Both the position numbers and the translations under genes were made by a program. Below the pieces are notes generated by a model. It had not been told where the DNA came from. It saw only the letters and a program-made list of their open reading frames with translations, and ran no database searches. This document shows positions 1-4,893 of a stretch of DNA of 5,490 nt, in pieces. The stretch lies in assembly GCA_021793055.1 (NCBI GenBank), contig JAJYTL010000232.1, positions 1 through 5,490 of the forward strand, given 5' to 3'. Every line of letters starts with the position of its first letter. Position 1 is the stretch's first letter. Source of the DNA: Pseudomonadota bacterium (GTDB lineage: Bacteria; Pseudomonadota; Alphaproteobacteria; Ferrovibrionales; Ferrovibrionaceae).

Positions 1-28
1 AGCGCGGGACCGAGGTGTCGAGGCGCAT
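1..28 (-). CDS. Possible start of an unidentified gene downstream of ribF (partial)
   Basis: On the minus strand an ATG at 28-26 opens a frame with no stop to the window edge; it begins MRLDTSVPR. It lies 19 nt beyond the ribF stop codon in the same direction, as the next gene of an operon would. Only nine codons are visible and the ribosome-binding sequence is weak (GGAA directly before the ATG), so product and reality are open. In many alphaproteobacteria ileS follows ribF, but these residues do not look like an IleS start to me. Confidence 0.22.
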
Positions 29-47
29 TTCCGTGGGCGGCCCGGCG

Positions 48-1055
48 TCAGACGCCGAATCGATTGACCGGCTCGTGCCGCCGCGCTTCGGGGAACCGCC
101 GCTCGGTCTGATTTTCCGGCGCGGCGAGAATGCGGCGCGCGGCGATGCAATCCGCGGCGATCGCCGCCGTCAAGGCCTCGGCCGAGGCAAAGGTCGCCTC
201 CGGGCGGATGAAGTCGACGAAAGCGACGCGCAGATAACGGCCGTAGAGATCGCCGGCAAAATCGAAGAGATGGACTTCAAGCAGCACCTCGCCGGCACCA
301 AAGGTGGGCCGGCGGCCGAGGCTGGCGACGCCGTCATGCCAGGTCACGGTGCCATCGGGCGCGGCCAGGCCGGCGCGCACCGCGTAAATGCCGAGCTGCG
401 GCACGAGATAGTTGCCGAGCGCGAGGTTCGCAGTGGGATAGCCGAGGATGCGGCCGCGGGCGTCGCCGCGGCGAACGCGGCCCTCCAACTCCCACCAGCC
501 GCCGAGAAGCTCGGCCGCCGCTTGCGGTTTGCCGACGGCGAGATGCTCGCGGATCAGGCTCGAGGAAAAAACGTCGCTGCCGTCCTGCACCGGGGCGACA
601 ACGGTCAGGCCGAAGCCCTCCATCTCGCCCATCCAGCCCAGCACCGCGGGTCCGCCGCCACGCTGGTAGCCAAAGCAGAAATCATAGCCGATCACCACGT
701 GGCGAACGTGCAGCCCCTCGACCAGGACATCGATCACGAAGTCCTCGGCGAGAAATTCGGAGAACGCGCGATTGAACGGCAAGGCGAAAACGAGATCGAC
801 CCCGAGCCGTTCCAGCCGATGCGCCTTGGAGCGCAGCGTGGTGAGGCGGAACGGCGGCCGATCGGGAGCCAAAAAGGTGAGCGGATGAGGCTCGAAGGTC
901 ACCACCGCGAGCGGCGCCCTGAGCCGGTCGGCAATCGCCCGTCCGCGAGCGATGACTTCCTGATGGCCGCGGTGGACGCCATCGAAATTGCCGAGGACAG
1001 CCACCGCCCCTTGTGCGTCGGGCGGGAGCCTACCGTAGTGCCGCAGAATGCGCAT
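48..1055 (-). CDS. ribF: Bifunctional riboflavin kinase / FAD synthetase RibF
   Basis: Cytoplasmic enzyme that phosphorylates riboflavin to FMN and adenylylates FMN to FAD. The 335-residue product shows the N-terminal nucleotidyltransferase domain: GNFDGVHRGH (22-31, HxGH signature H28/H31), FEPHP (54-58), GYDFCFGYQRGG (123-134) and SSSLIR (164-169). The C-terminal flavokinase domain has GYPTAN (205-210), LGRRPTFG (246-253), catalytic-type E260 in LEVHLFDF, DLYG (269-272) and IRPEATFAS (283-291). All hallmarks of both activities are present. Length is slightly above the usual 305-320 because of a polar C-terminal tail of about 25 residues. I chose ATG 1055 because RibF proteins begin close to MRIxRHY and a GGA lies 7 nt upstream; an in-frame ATG at 1109 would add 18 unconserved residues. 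It lies 75 bp after maoC on the same strand, probably co-transcribed. Confidence 0.97.
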   Translation of the reverse strand: MRILRHYGRLPPDAQGAVAVLGNFDGVHRGHQEVIARGRAIADRLRAPLAVVTFEPHPLTFLAPDRPPFRLTTLRSKAHRLERLGVDLVFALPFNRAFSEFLAEDFVIDVLVEGLHVRHVVIGYDFCFGYQRGGGPAVLGWMGEMEGFGLTVVAPVQDGSDVFSSSLIREHLAVGKPQAAAELLGGWWELEGRVRRGDARGRILGYPTANLALGNYLVPQLGIYAVRAGLAAPDGTVTWHDGVASLGRRPTFGAGEVLLEVHLFDFAGDLYGRYLRVAFVDFIRPEATFASAEALTAAIAADCIAARRILAAPENQTERRFPEARRHEPVNRFGV

Positions 1056-1130
1056 CCTATCGTCCAAAGTCGAAAATACGGACTGATCCGTCAGATCTTG
1101 CCGGGCCATGCCCGCCGAAACGCTGGCGAA

Positions 1131-1631
1131 TTATGCGGTGACAGCCCCAGGAATCAAGGATAACCCGGAGGCCTCTTCGGTTGTCGGCTTCGCCGGCCGC
1201 GCGTCGGCCCGCGAAGGAACCTGGATCACGGCTTCACCCTCGATAACGACCCGCGTATCGACGGTGCATGAGCACGCGAAGGTTGCGCGGAGGCGCTTGC
1301 CGTCGGTCGCGACCACGCGCGCCTCGGCCACCACCGTCTCGCCGGGACGCACCGGGGCTCGAAAGCGAATGTTTTGCGAGATGTAGATTCCGCCGGGACC
1401 CGGCAGCTTGGTGCCGAAGACGGTTGAAAGCAGGCTCGCCGCCAACATGCCATGGGCGATGCGGCTGCCGAACACCGAGGCGGCTGCGAATTGATGGTCG
1501 AGGTGAAGTGGATTGGTGTCACCCGAGAGGCTCGAAAACGACTGGATATCGGCGTCGGTAATCGTTTTGGCGTACGTGGCGGACATTCCGATCGTCAGGT
1601 CTTCGAAAAAGCACCCTCGCGGCTCGATCAC
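1131..1631 (-). CDS. MaoC-family dehydratase ((R)-specific enoyl-CoA hydratase-like)
   Basis: Single hot-dog-fold protein of 166 residues. The hydratase-2 signature SGDTNPLHLD spans 36-45, with D38 and H43 in the positions of the catalytic Asp/His of PhaJ-type (R)-enoyl-CoA hydratases, followed by FGSRIAHGML (54-63). FFEDLTIGM (8-16) is the usual N-terminal MaoC stretch. Members hydrate trans-2-enoyl-CoA in fatty-acid, PHA or side-chain degradation; the substrate here cannot be told. The start is GTG at 1631, supported by an AGGGG ribosome-binding sequence (1639-1643) 7 nt upstream. An ATG at 1633 in another frame meets TGA at once. The C-terminal 25 residues (RADARPAKPTTEE...) are a low-complexity tail. 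It leads the maoC-ribF transcription unit and diverges from the cheZ-like gene. The family call is firm, the exact reaction is not. Confidence 0.9.
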   Translation of the reverse strand: MIEPRGCFFEDLTIGMSATYAKTITDADIQSFSSLSGDTNPLHLDHQFAAASVFGSRIAHGMLAASLLSTVFGTKLPGPGGIYISQNIRFRAPVRPGETVVAEARVVATDGKRLRATFACSCTVDTRVVIEGEAVIQVPSRADARPAKPTTEEASGLSLIPGAVTA

Positions 1632-1666
1632 ATCGACACCCCTGTCACCCGTGATTTGTGCGCCGC

Positions 1667-1695
1667 AATATAGAACCCGGAGTCAAGTTCCGCAA
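1667..1695 (-). promoter_or_regulatory. Candidate sigma70-type promoter for maoC-ribF
   Basis: On the minus strand, TTGCGG (1690-1695) is followed after 17 bp by TATATT (1667-1672). A transcript would start near 1660, leaving a short leader of about 28 nt that contains the AGGGG ribosome-binding sequence of maoC. The -10 is a 5/6 match to consensus while the -35 matches only at TTG. A better -35 (TTGACT, 1681-1686) is only 8 bp from the -10 and cannot be used with it. Confidence 0.4.
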
Positions 1696-1733
1696 CCCTT
1701 CGTGCGCGGGCCGCGAGATTCCGCCGCATGCCC

Positions 1734-1766
1734 TTAACCATTCATTAGGCTCCTGGCCAATATTCT
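1734..1766 (+). promoter_or_regulatory. Candidate CtrA-type box and -10 of the cheZ-like gene
   Basis: TTAA-N7-TTAG at 1734-1748 (TTAACCATTCATTAG) matches 7 of 8 defined bases of the alphaproteobacterial CtrA site TTAA-N7-TTAA, and the left half equals the common TTAACCAT half-site. A -10-like TATTCT lies at 1761-1766, so the box covers the -35 position, as at CtrA-activated promoters. Transcription would start near 1773, about 70 nt before the first ATG of the cheZ-like gene. The match is seen in the sequence; binding by CtrA is inferred. Confidence 0.4.
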
Positions 1767-1772
1767 AGCCGA

Positions 1773-1874
1773 ATGGTACCGTGGACGACGATGATCGCGG
1801 GGCCACGCAAGACGGCGACCTTGCCGTATTCGGCATTTGATAATGATGAGTTCGAAAATGAACGCCGCACTTGA
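1773..1874 (+). CDS. Possible short upstream ORF overlapping the cheZ-like start
   Basis: An ATG at 1773 opens a 33-codon frame (begins MVPWTTMIAG, ends at TGA 1872-1874) that overlaps the start of the cheZ-like gene in another frame. The ATG sits 7 nt downstream of the putative -10 TATTCT, where a leaderless transcript would begin. A second short frame, GTG 1781 to TGA 1838-1840, stops 2 nt before ATG 1843, the geometry of translational coupling. I recognise neither peptide and neither has a clear Shine-Dalgarno; both may be chance. Confidence 0.15.
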   Translation: MVPWTTMIAGPRKTATLPYSAFDNDEFENERRT

Positions 1875-2397
1875 GGCCCAACTCCGTTCGCTTTACCGGG
1901 ATTGCTGCGAACTCACCAAATTCATCGCCCACGCCCGCGAGGAAATCGCCGCGATCGGTTCGCAGAACCTGACCCGCATGAAGCTGCCTCGCGCCGGCCA
2001 GGAACTCGATGCCATCGTCAAGATGACCGAGGAGGCGACCAACGTCATCATGGAATCGACCGAGGAAATCATGGCGACGGAGAACGCCGATGCCGCGGTC
2101 CAAAACCAGATCCAGGATGCCTGCCTGCGCATCTTCGAGGCCTGCTCATTCCAGGACATCACCGGCCAGCGGGTGAGCAAGGTGGTGCAAACCCTCGCCA
2201 CCATCGAAGAGCGGCTGAACGGCCTGCAAAAGACCTGGGGCACCGACATGCCGGATATGCCGGATATGCCGGAAATTGCCGAGCCGACGCCGACCGGCGA
2301 AGCGGCGCTCCTCAACGGTCCGGCGCTCGCTGGCGAAGGCATCGACCAATCCGCGGTCGATGCCCTGCTTTCCGGCCACAAGGTGAAATCGGCCTAA
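1843..2397 (+). CDS. cheZ: CheZ-family chemotaxis protein phosphatase (CheZ-like)
   Basis: Likely dephosphorylates a phosphorylated CheY-type response regulator to reset the flagellar motor signal. The 184-residue product is mostly helical. The helix around ACSFQDITGQRVSKVV (100-115) is the CheZ signature; D105 and Q109 keep the spacing of E. coli CheZ D143 and Q147, the residues that complete the CheY active site. After a Pro/Ala-rich linker with three Asp-Met-Pro repeats (133-141), the C-terminus holds IDQSAVDALLSG (167-178). This resembles the C-terminal CheY-binding peptide of CheZ and the N-terminal CheY-P motif of FliM. The start is uncertain: TTG 1837 and ATG 1843, 1846 and 1858 are in frame, and only 1858 has a weak GATGAG upstream. 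No other chemotaxis gene is in view. The gene splits the minus-strand HAD and maoC-ribF genes and converges on the HAD gene. Confidence 0.82.
   Translation: MMSSKMNAALEAQLRSLYRDCCELTKFIAHAREEIAAIGSQNLTRMKLPRAGQELDAIVKMTEEATNVIMESTEEIMATENADAAVQNQIQDACLRIFEACSFQDITGQRVSKVVQTLATIEERLNGLQKTWGTDMPDMPDMPEIAEPTPTGEAALLNGPALAGEGIDQSAVDALLSGHKVKSA
2245..2271 (+). repeat. Three tandem 9-bp units inside the cheZ-like gene
   Basis: Units GACATGCCG (2245-2253), GATATGCCG (2254-2262) and GATATGCCG (2263-2271) differ at one base and encode Asp-Met-Pro three times. They lie in the linker between the catalytic helices and the C-terminal CheY-binding-like peptide. A change in copy number would keep the frame and alter only linker length. 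Confidence 0.85.
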
Positions 2398-2398
2398 A

Positions 2399-2416
2399 CC
2401 GCGACCGCGCTCGCGG
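2399..2416. terminator. Weak GC hairpin between convergent genes
   Basis: CCGCGA (2399-2404) and TCGCGG (2411-2416) form a 6-bp stem with a 6-nt loop in the 28-bp gap between the cheZ-like stop (2397) and the HAD stop (2426). Position suits a shared bidirectional terminator, but neither strand has a following U-tract, so it is at best a weak or Rho-assisted one. Confidence 0.3.
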
Positions 2417-2425
2417 CCCGCCTGC

Positions 2426-3289
2426 CTACCAGCGAAAGGACGCGAGCAGGCCGCTCGGCCAAAAGCCAAGCGCCGCGCAGGCGGCCGCGACCTTCTCGAC
2501 ATCCGGCGGATCGCCGGGAGCAAGCCCCCACTCCGGCGCGTGGATGCCGCCGGTCACGAGGAGCGAATCGAGCCCGGCGCCGTTGGCGCCCGCGATATCG
2601 GTGCGAAGCGAATCGCCAACCGCCAGCACCGCCTTGGGCGGCAGCCCCAGCCATCGGATCACCGCGTCATAGGTCTCGCGGATCGGCTTGCCGAACAGCC
2701 GCACCGCGCCGCCTTCGGCGGCATAGGCCTGCGCCAGCGTGCCGGCGCAAGGCAGATGCCGCCCCCCCCACATGACCTCGAGATCGGGATTGGCGCATAG
2801 CATCGGCAGGTCCCGCGCCCGCGCCGCCGCGAACAACGGCGCGTAGGAGCGGAGCGTATCGCGCTGCGGATCGAAAAAGCCGATGGCGAGAATGAAGTCC
2901 GCCGCGGCGACATCGGCCACCCGCTGCAAGTCGAGCCCGTCCAGAAGACCGCCGTCCTCCTCCGGGCCAAGGCAGAAATAGCGCTTGGCCGTCGGCCCGA
3001 GGATGCCGGCAGCCAGGGCTTCGCGGGTCAATTCGCCCGACGTCACCACGTGGTCGTATTCCGCCTCGGGAATGCCGAGCCGGGTGAGCATGGCGCCAAC
3101 CCGCGCCGCGCGCCGCGGCGCGTTCGAGAGCAGCAGCACCTTCTTGCCCGCGCCCCGCAGCCGTTGCAGGCACTCGCGCACCCCCGGATAAGGCGCCCGG
3201 CCGTTATGCAGCACCCCCCAAACATCGAGGATATAAGCGGAATAGCGGTCGGCAACCGCGGCGATGCCGGAATGGACGGGAAGCGACAT
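2426..3289 (-). CDS. NagD-like HAD hydrolase, class IIA (TIGR01459-type)
   Basis: Probable Mg-dependent phosphatase of the haloacid dehalogenase superfamily, class IIA with a C2 cap; 287 residues. Motif I is LDVWGVLHNG (21-30) with nucleophile D22; W24 stands where most HAD phosphatases have the acid/base Asp, which is typical of this subfamily. Motif II is LLLSNAP (52-58, S55), the cap carries NPD (167-169) as in NagD, motif III is K201 in LFGKPIRETYDAVI, and motif IV is GDSLRTDIAGA (225-235; D226, D231). I chose ATG 3289 because homology begins there and a good promoter (3349-3376) lies inside the upstream in-frame extension that starts at 3451. The substrate is unknown. As I recall, this family is often found beside ribF and maoC in alphaproteobacteria, which hints at a flavin-pathway or phosphate-housekeeping role. 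It lies downstream of the tipF-like gene but has its own promoter. Confidence 0.9.
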   Translation of the reverse strand: MSLPVHSGIAAVADRYSAYILDVWGVLHNGRAPYPGVRECLQRLRGAGKKVLLLSNAPRRAARVGAMLTRLGIPEAEYDHVVTSGELTREALAAGILGPTAKRYFCLGPEEDGGLLDGLDLQRVADVAAADFILAIGFFDPQRDTLRSYAPLFAAARARDLPMLCANPDLEVMWGGRHLPCAGTLAQAYAAEGGAVRLFGKPIRETYDAVIRWLGLPPKAVLAVGDSLRTDIAGANGAGLDSLLVTGGIHAPEWGLAPGDPPDVEKVAAACAALGFWPSGLLASFRW

Positions 3290-3326
3290 GGAAGCATGAC
3301 TTTCGACAGACCGCCCGGCGCCATCT

Positions 3327-3347
3327 CGCCCGGCAAAAACCCGGGCG
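3327..3347. repeat. Perfect 7-bp GC stem-loop at the HAD promoter start region
   Basis: CGCCCGG (3327-3333) and CCGGGCG (3341-3347) are exact reverse complements around the 7-nt loop CAAAAAC. No T-run follows on either strand. A second CGCCCGGC at 3312-3319 could pair with the same right arm, giving an alternative stem. The element overlaps the predicted transcription start of the HAD gene (about 3341-3343), so only part of it would be in that mRNA. In read-through transcripts from the tipF-like gene the whole hairpin would form. Confidence 0.55.
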
Positions 3348-3348
3348 G

Positions 3349-3376
3349 AGGGTAATGCCCGCGTGTTTCCTGTCAA
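3349..3376 (-). promoter_or_regulatory. Sigma70-type promoter for the HAD hydrolase gene
   Basis: On the minus strand a perfect TTGACA (3371-3376) is followed after 16 bp by TACCCT (3349-3354), preceded by GCGG and an A-rich spacer start. Predicted transcription start is about 3341-3343, giving a leader of roughly 53 nt to ATG 3289. This is the best promoter match in the window and it argues against the long in-frame N-terminal extension of the HAD reading frame. Confidence 0.65.
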
Positions 3377-3484
3377 CCGCCGTTCGACCGCCGGCGGCCC
3401 GGCATTTCGCACAAGATCGTGCCCCAAGTCGTCGGACCGGCGCACGGACATGATTTTGGGCCAAGTCGACCCTCACACCGCGCG

Positions 3485-4654
3485 CTAGCCAGCCTCGCGG
3501 CTCCGCCGCGGTTCGCCGAACAGCCAGCCTTGGGCGTAATCGACCTCGAGATCGAGGAGATCGACCACCGTCTTCTCGGCCTCGACCTTCTCCGCGATAA
3601 GGTCGATCTGATGGCGCGCCAGCTCGGTCTTGAGCCGGGTCAGCCGCTCGCCGGTGCCGTCCGGGTTCGCGGTCGGGCCGCCGGCCGTCACCAGGCGCTC
3701 AGCCTCGATCTTCACAAAGCGGAAGTTCTGTTCCGCGAGGCGTGCGCAATCGAGATCGAGATCGGTCACCTGATCGAGCGAAAACGAATAGCCGAGATCG
3801 GCCATGCGCGCGAGCTTGGCCGACGCGGCGGCGCCATGGCGCGCGAGATCGGCTTGCGCGAATTCGAACACCATGCGGTCCGCGAGTTCCGCGTTGCTTT
3901 CGAGGAAGAACAGGAACTGATCGAAGAAACTGCCGTCGCTGATGCTATCGAGCGACAGATTGACGAAAAAGCCGACGTCGCGGTGTTGCCGCTGAAGCCT
4001 GCGGATCAGTTGCACGCAACGCAGCAGCAGCAGGTTGTCGACGGTCGCGATCAGACCGTTCTCCGTCGCGAGCGCAATGTAGCGGTCGGGCGCGATGACT
4101 TGGCCCGCCCCGTCGCGGATGCGGGAATAGCATTCGTAGAAGCGGCTGTGCCGCTGCGGCAAGCTGACCACCGGCTGGAGATAGAGATCGACGCGGTTTT
4201 CCTCAAGCGCGTCGCGCAGGACGCGCCGGATATCCGCATCGCTTGCCTGCTTACCGCCGTCGGACCCGGCGACGCCGGTGCTGAGGTTGGCGCCGAGCCG
4301 GTCGGCAAGCTGGCCGAGCAGGGTCTTCAGCACCGCCATATCGTTCGAGCGGCGCGCGTCGCCCTCGCGATTCAGGCCCTCGATGCGATCGCGCATCTCG
4401 TCGAGCGCCGCCTCGGCATGCCGCCAGCGCTCGTCGAGGGCTTGTTGGTTCCGCTCCCGGTCGTCCCGCGCAGCCGCCTCGGCGCGGACGCGGGCGTAAA
4501 CCTCGTGCACCAGCGCGAAGCCGACAAAGAACACGGCGGTAAAGACATGGCTCCCGCCCCGGCCGGGATCGAGGCTCGGACCCACGGACGAGCCGAGAAT
4601 CGCCGCGGCCGCCGCATAAACGACGATCGCGATCAAATGCATGAGAGGCGACAT
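3485..4654 (-). CDS. TipF-like membrane protein with degenerate EAL domain
   Basis: Probable c-di-GMP-binding membrane protein of 389 residues. Two hydrophobic segments (about 5-24 and 35-52) form an N-terminal hairpin, then a charged coiled coil runs to about 125 and an EAL domain from about 138 to 383. This order matches Caulobacter TipF, a c-di-GMP effector for flagellum assembly. EAL landmarks: LQPVV (159-163); E174 in YECYS, where the EAL triplet reads ECY; N232 in VNLS; E264 in VFEFAQ; K315 in VKIE; E355/E358 in EKVE; and QGWLFGEP (375-382). The DDFGTG loop is replaced by LDQVTD (293-298), losing the second Asp and the glycines. I infer binding without strong hydrolysis. The start at ATG 4654 lacks a Shine-Dalgarno and lies 8 nt after a -10-like CATAAT, so the mRNA may be nearly leaderless. 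It diverges from rlmJ. An ordinary EAL phosphodiesterase remains possible. Confidence 0.83.
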   Translation of the reverse strand: MSPLMHLIAIVVYAAAAAILGSSVGPSLDPGRGGSHVFTAVFFVGFALVHEVYARVRAEAAARDDRERNQQALDERWRHAEAALDEMRDRIEGLNREGDARRSNDMAVLKTLLGQLADRLGANLSTGVAGSDGGKQASDADIRRVLRDALEENRVDLYLQPVVSLPQRHSRFYECYSRIRDGAGQVIAPDRYIALATENGLIATVDNLLLLRCVQLIRRLQRQHRDVGFFVNLSLDSISDGSFFDQFLFFLESNAELADRMVFEFAQADLARHGAAASAKLARMADLGYSFSLDQVTDLDLDCARLAEQNFRFVKIEAERLVTAGGPTANPDGTGERLTRLKTELARHQIDLIAEKVEAEKTVVDLLDLEVDYAQGWLFGEPRRSREAG

Positions 4655-4662
4655 GGCGCTGG

Positions 4663-4695
4663 ATTATGGCGGCCGACCCCTTGCCATAAGGTTAA
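4663..4695 (-). promoter_or_regulatory. Candidate CtrA half-site and -10 of the tipF-like gene
   Basis: On the minus strand TTAACCTTA (4695-4687), a 7/8 match to the TTAACCAT half-site over its first eight bases, is followed by CATAAT (4668-4663), one base from the -10 consensus. No recognisable -35 exists at the expected place, which the half-site occupies, as at activator-dependent promoters. The predicted start (about 4656) is at the tipF-like ATG. The second CtrA half-site is missing, so the regulator is a guess. Confidence 0.35.
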
Positions 4696-4714
4696 CAAAA
4701 GCTTTTTATGGCAA
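4681..4714. repeat. 34-bp inverted repeat with 9-bp perfect arms in the divergent promoter region
   Basis: TTGCCATAA (4681-4689) and TTATGGCAA (4706-4714) are exact reverse complements, 16 bp apart. The spacer itself holds two perfect palindromes, GTTAAC (4691-4696) and AAAAGCTTTT (4697-4706). A further copy of TTATGGC lies at 4664-4670. The element is AT-rich within a GC-rich region, sits between two divergent starts, and follows no gene end. A regulator-binding site is therefore more likely than a terminator. Confidence 0.7.
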
Positions 4715-4733
4715 TCGACGGAGGCCAGCGCGC

Positions 4734-4739
4734 TATAGT
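4734..4739 (+). promoter_or_regulatory. Candidate -10 box of rlmJ
   Basis: TATAGT in the context GCTATAGTCGG is a good -10 match and lies 155 bp before the rlmJ ATG. No good -35 is found 16-18 bp upstream; the right arm of the inverted repeat ends 19 bp before it. If used, the transcript starts near 4746 and has a leader of about 148 nt. Confidence 0.3.
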
Positions 4740-4785
4740 CGGCCCAAGCGCTCTTAATCCCCGACGAAAACCGCAAAGCCACGCC

Positions 4786-4872
4786 ATGCCGGCCCTCTTC
4801 TCGGTGCCCGATCTCGCCCTCGCCACCACCGCCGACAATGCCTTGGGCCTTGCCCGTTTCGCCGGCACCTGA
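4786..4872 (+). CDS. Possible 28-residue leader ORF before rlmJ
   Basis: ATG 4786 to TGA 4870-4872 encodes a small peptide beginning MPALFSVPDLALATTADNAL. Most codons end in G or C, as in the real genes here, and the frame stops 21 nt before the rlmJ ATG. The frame is open further upstream to an ATG at 4708 (54 codons), but that part overlaps the proposed promoter and looks less codon-like. No Shine-Dalgarno is clear and I know no homologue, so this is a candidate only. Confidence 0.22.
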   Translation: MPALFSVPDLALATTADNALGLARFAGT

Positions 4873-4893
4873 TAGCCCGGCGGCCGATCGACC

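Noticed and set aside
44..56. GGCGTCAGACGCC palindrome at the ribF stop
   Set aside because: It includes the stop codon and leaves only a 3-bp GC stem if a normal loop is allowed; no T-run. Probably chance in GC-rich DNA.
1056..1109. 18-residue N-terminal extension of RibF from ATG 1109
   Set aside because: Unconserved and with a poor ribosome-binding sequence; ATG 1055 starts at the usual MRIxRHY. Not excluded, because 1109 lies close after the maoC stop.
15..1163. 382-codon open frame on the plus strand opposite ribF
   Set aside because: It lies wholly across ribF, which carries every RibF motif. The predicted protein is a charged, Arg/Glu/Ala-rich string with no recognisable fold, as expected for the antisense of a GC-rich gene.
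1667..1686. TTGACT plus TATATT upstream of maoC as one promoter
   Set aside because: The spacer is only 8 bp. TTGCGG at 1690-1695 with a 17-bp spacer is the workable pairing.
3327..3347. Stem-loop read as an intrinsic terminator of the tipF-like gene
   Set aside because: No T-run follows on the minus strand and it lies about 140 bp beyond the stop, inside the next promoter's start region. Recorded as a repeat only.
3388..3397. CCGCCGGCGG palindrome and the repeated CCAAGTCG (3424-3431, 3461-3468) between HAD and tipF-like genes
   Set aside because: Short GC-rich words expected by chance here; no arrangement suggesting a site or small gene.
3290..3451. 54-residue N-terminal extension of the HAD hydrolase from ATG 3451
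   Set aside because: It contains the TTGACA/TACCCT promoter and a hairpin, and shows no resemblance to the family, whose members begin near ATG 3289.
3419..4738. 439-codon open frame on the plus strand opposite the tipF-like gene, longer than the gene itself
   Set aside because: The minus strand encodes a clear TM/coiled-coil/EAL protein. The plus frame is a low-information shadow (many Arg/Glu/Ala runs) and crosses the promoter region.
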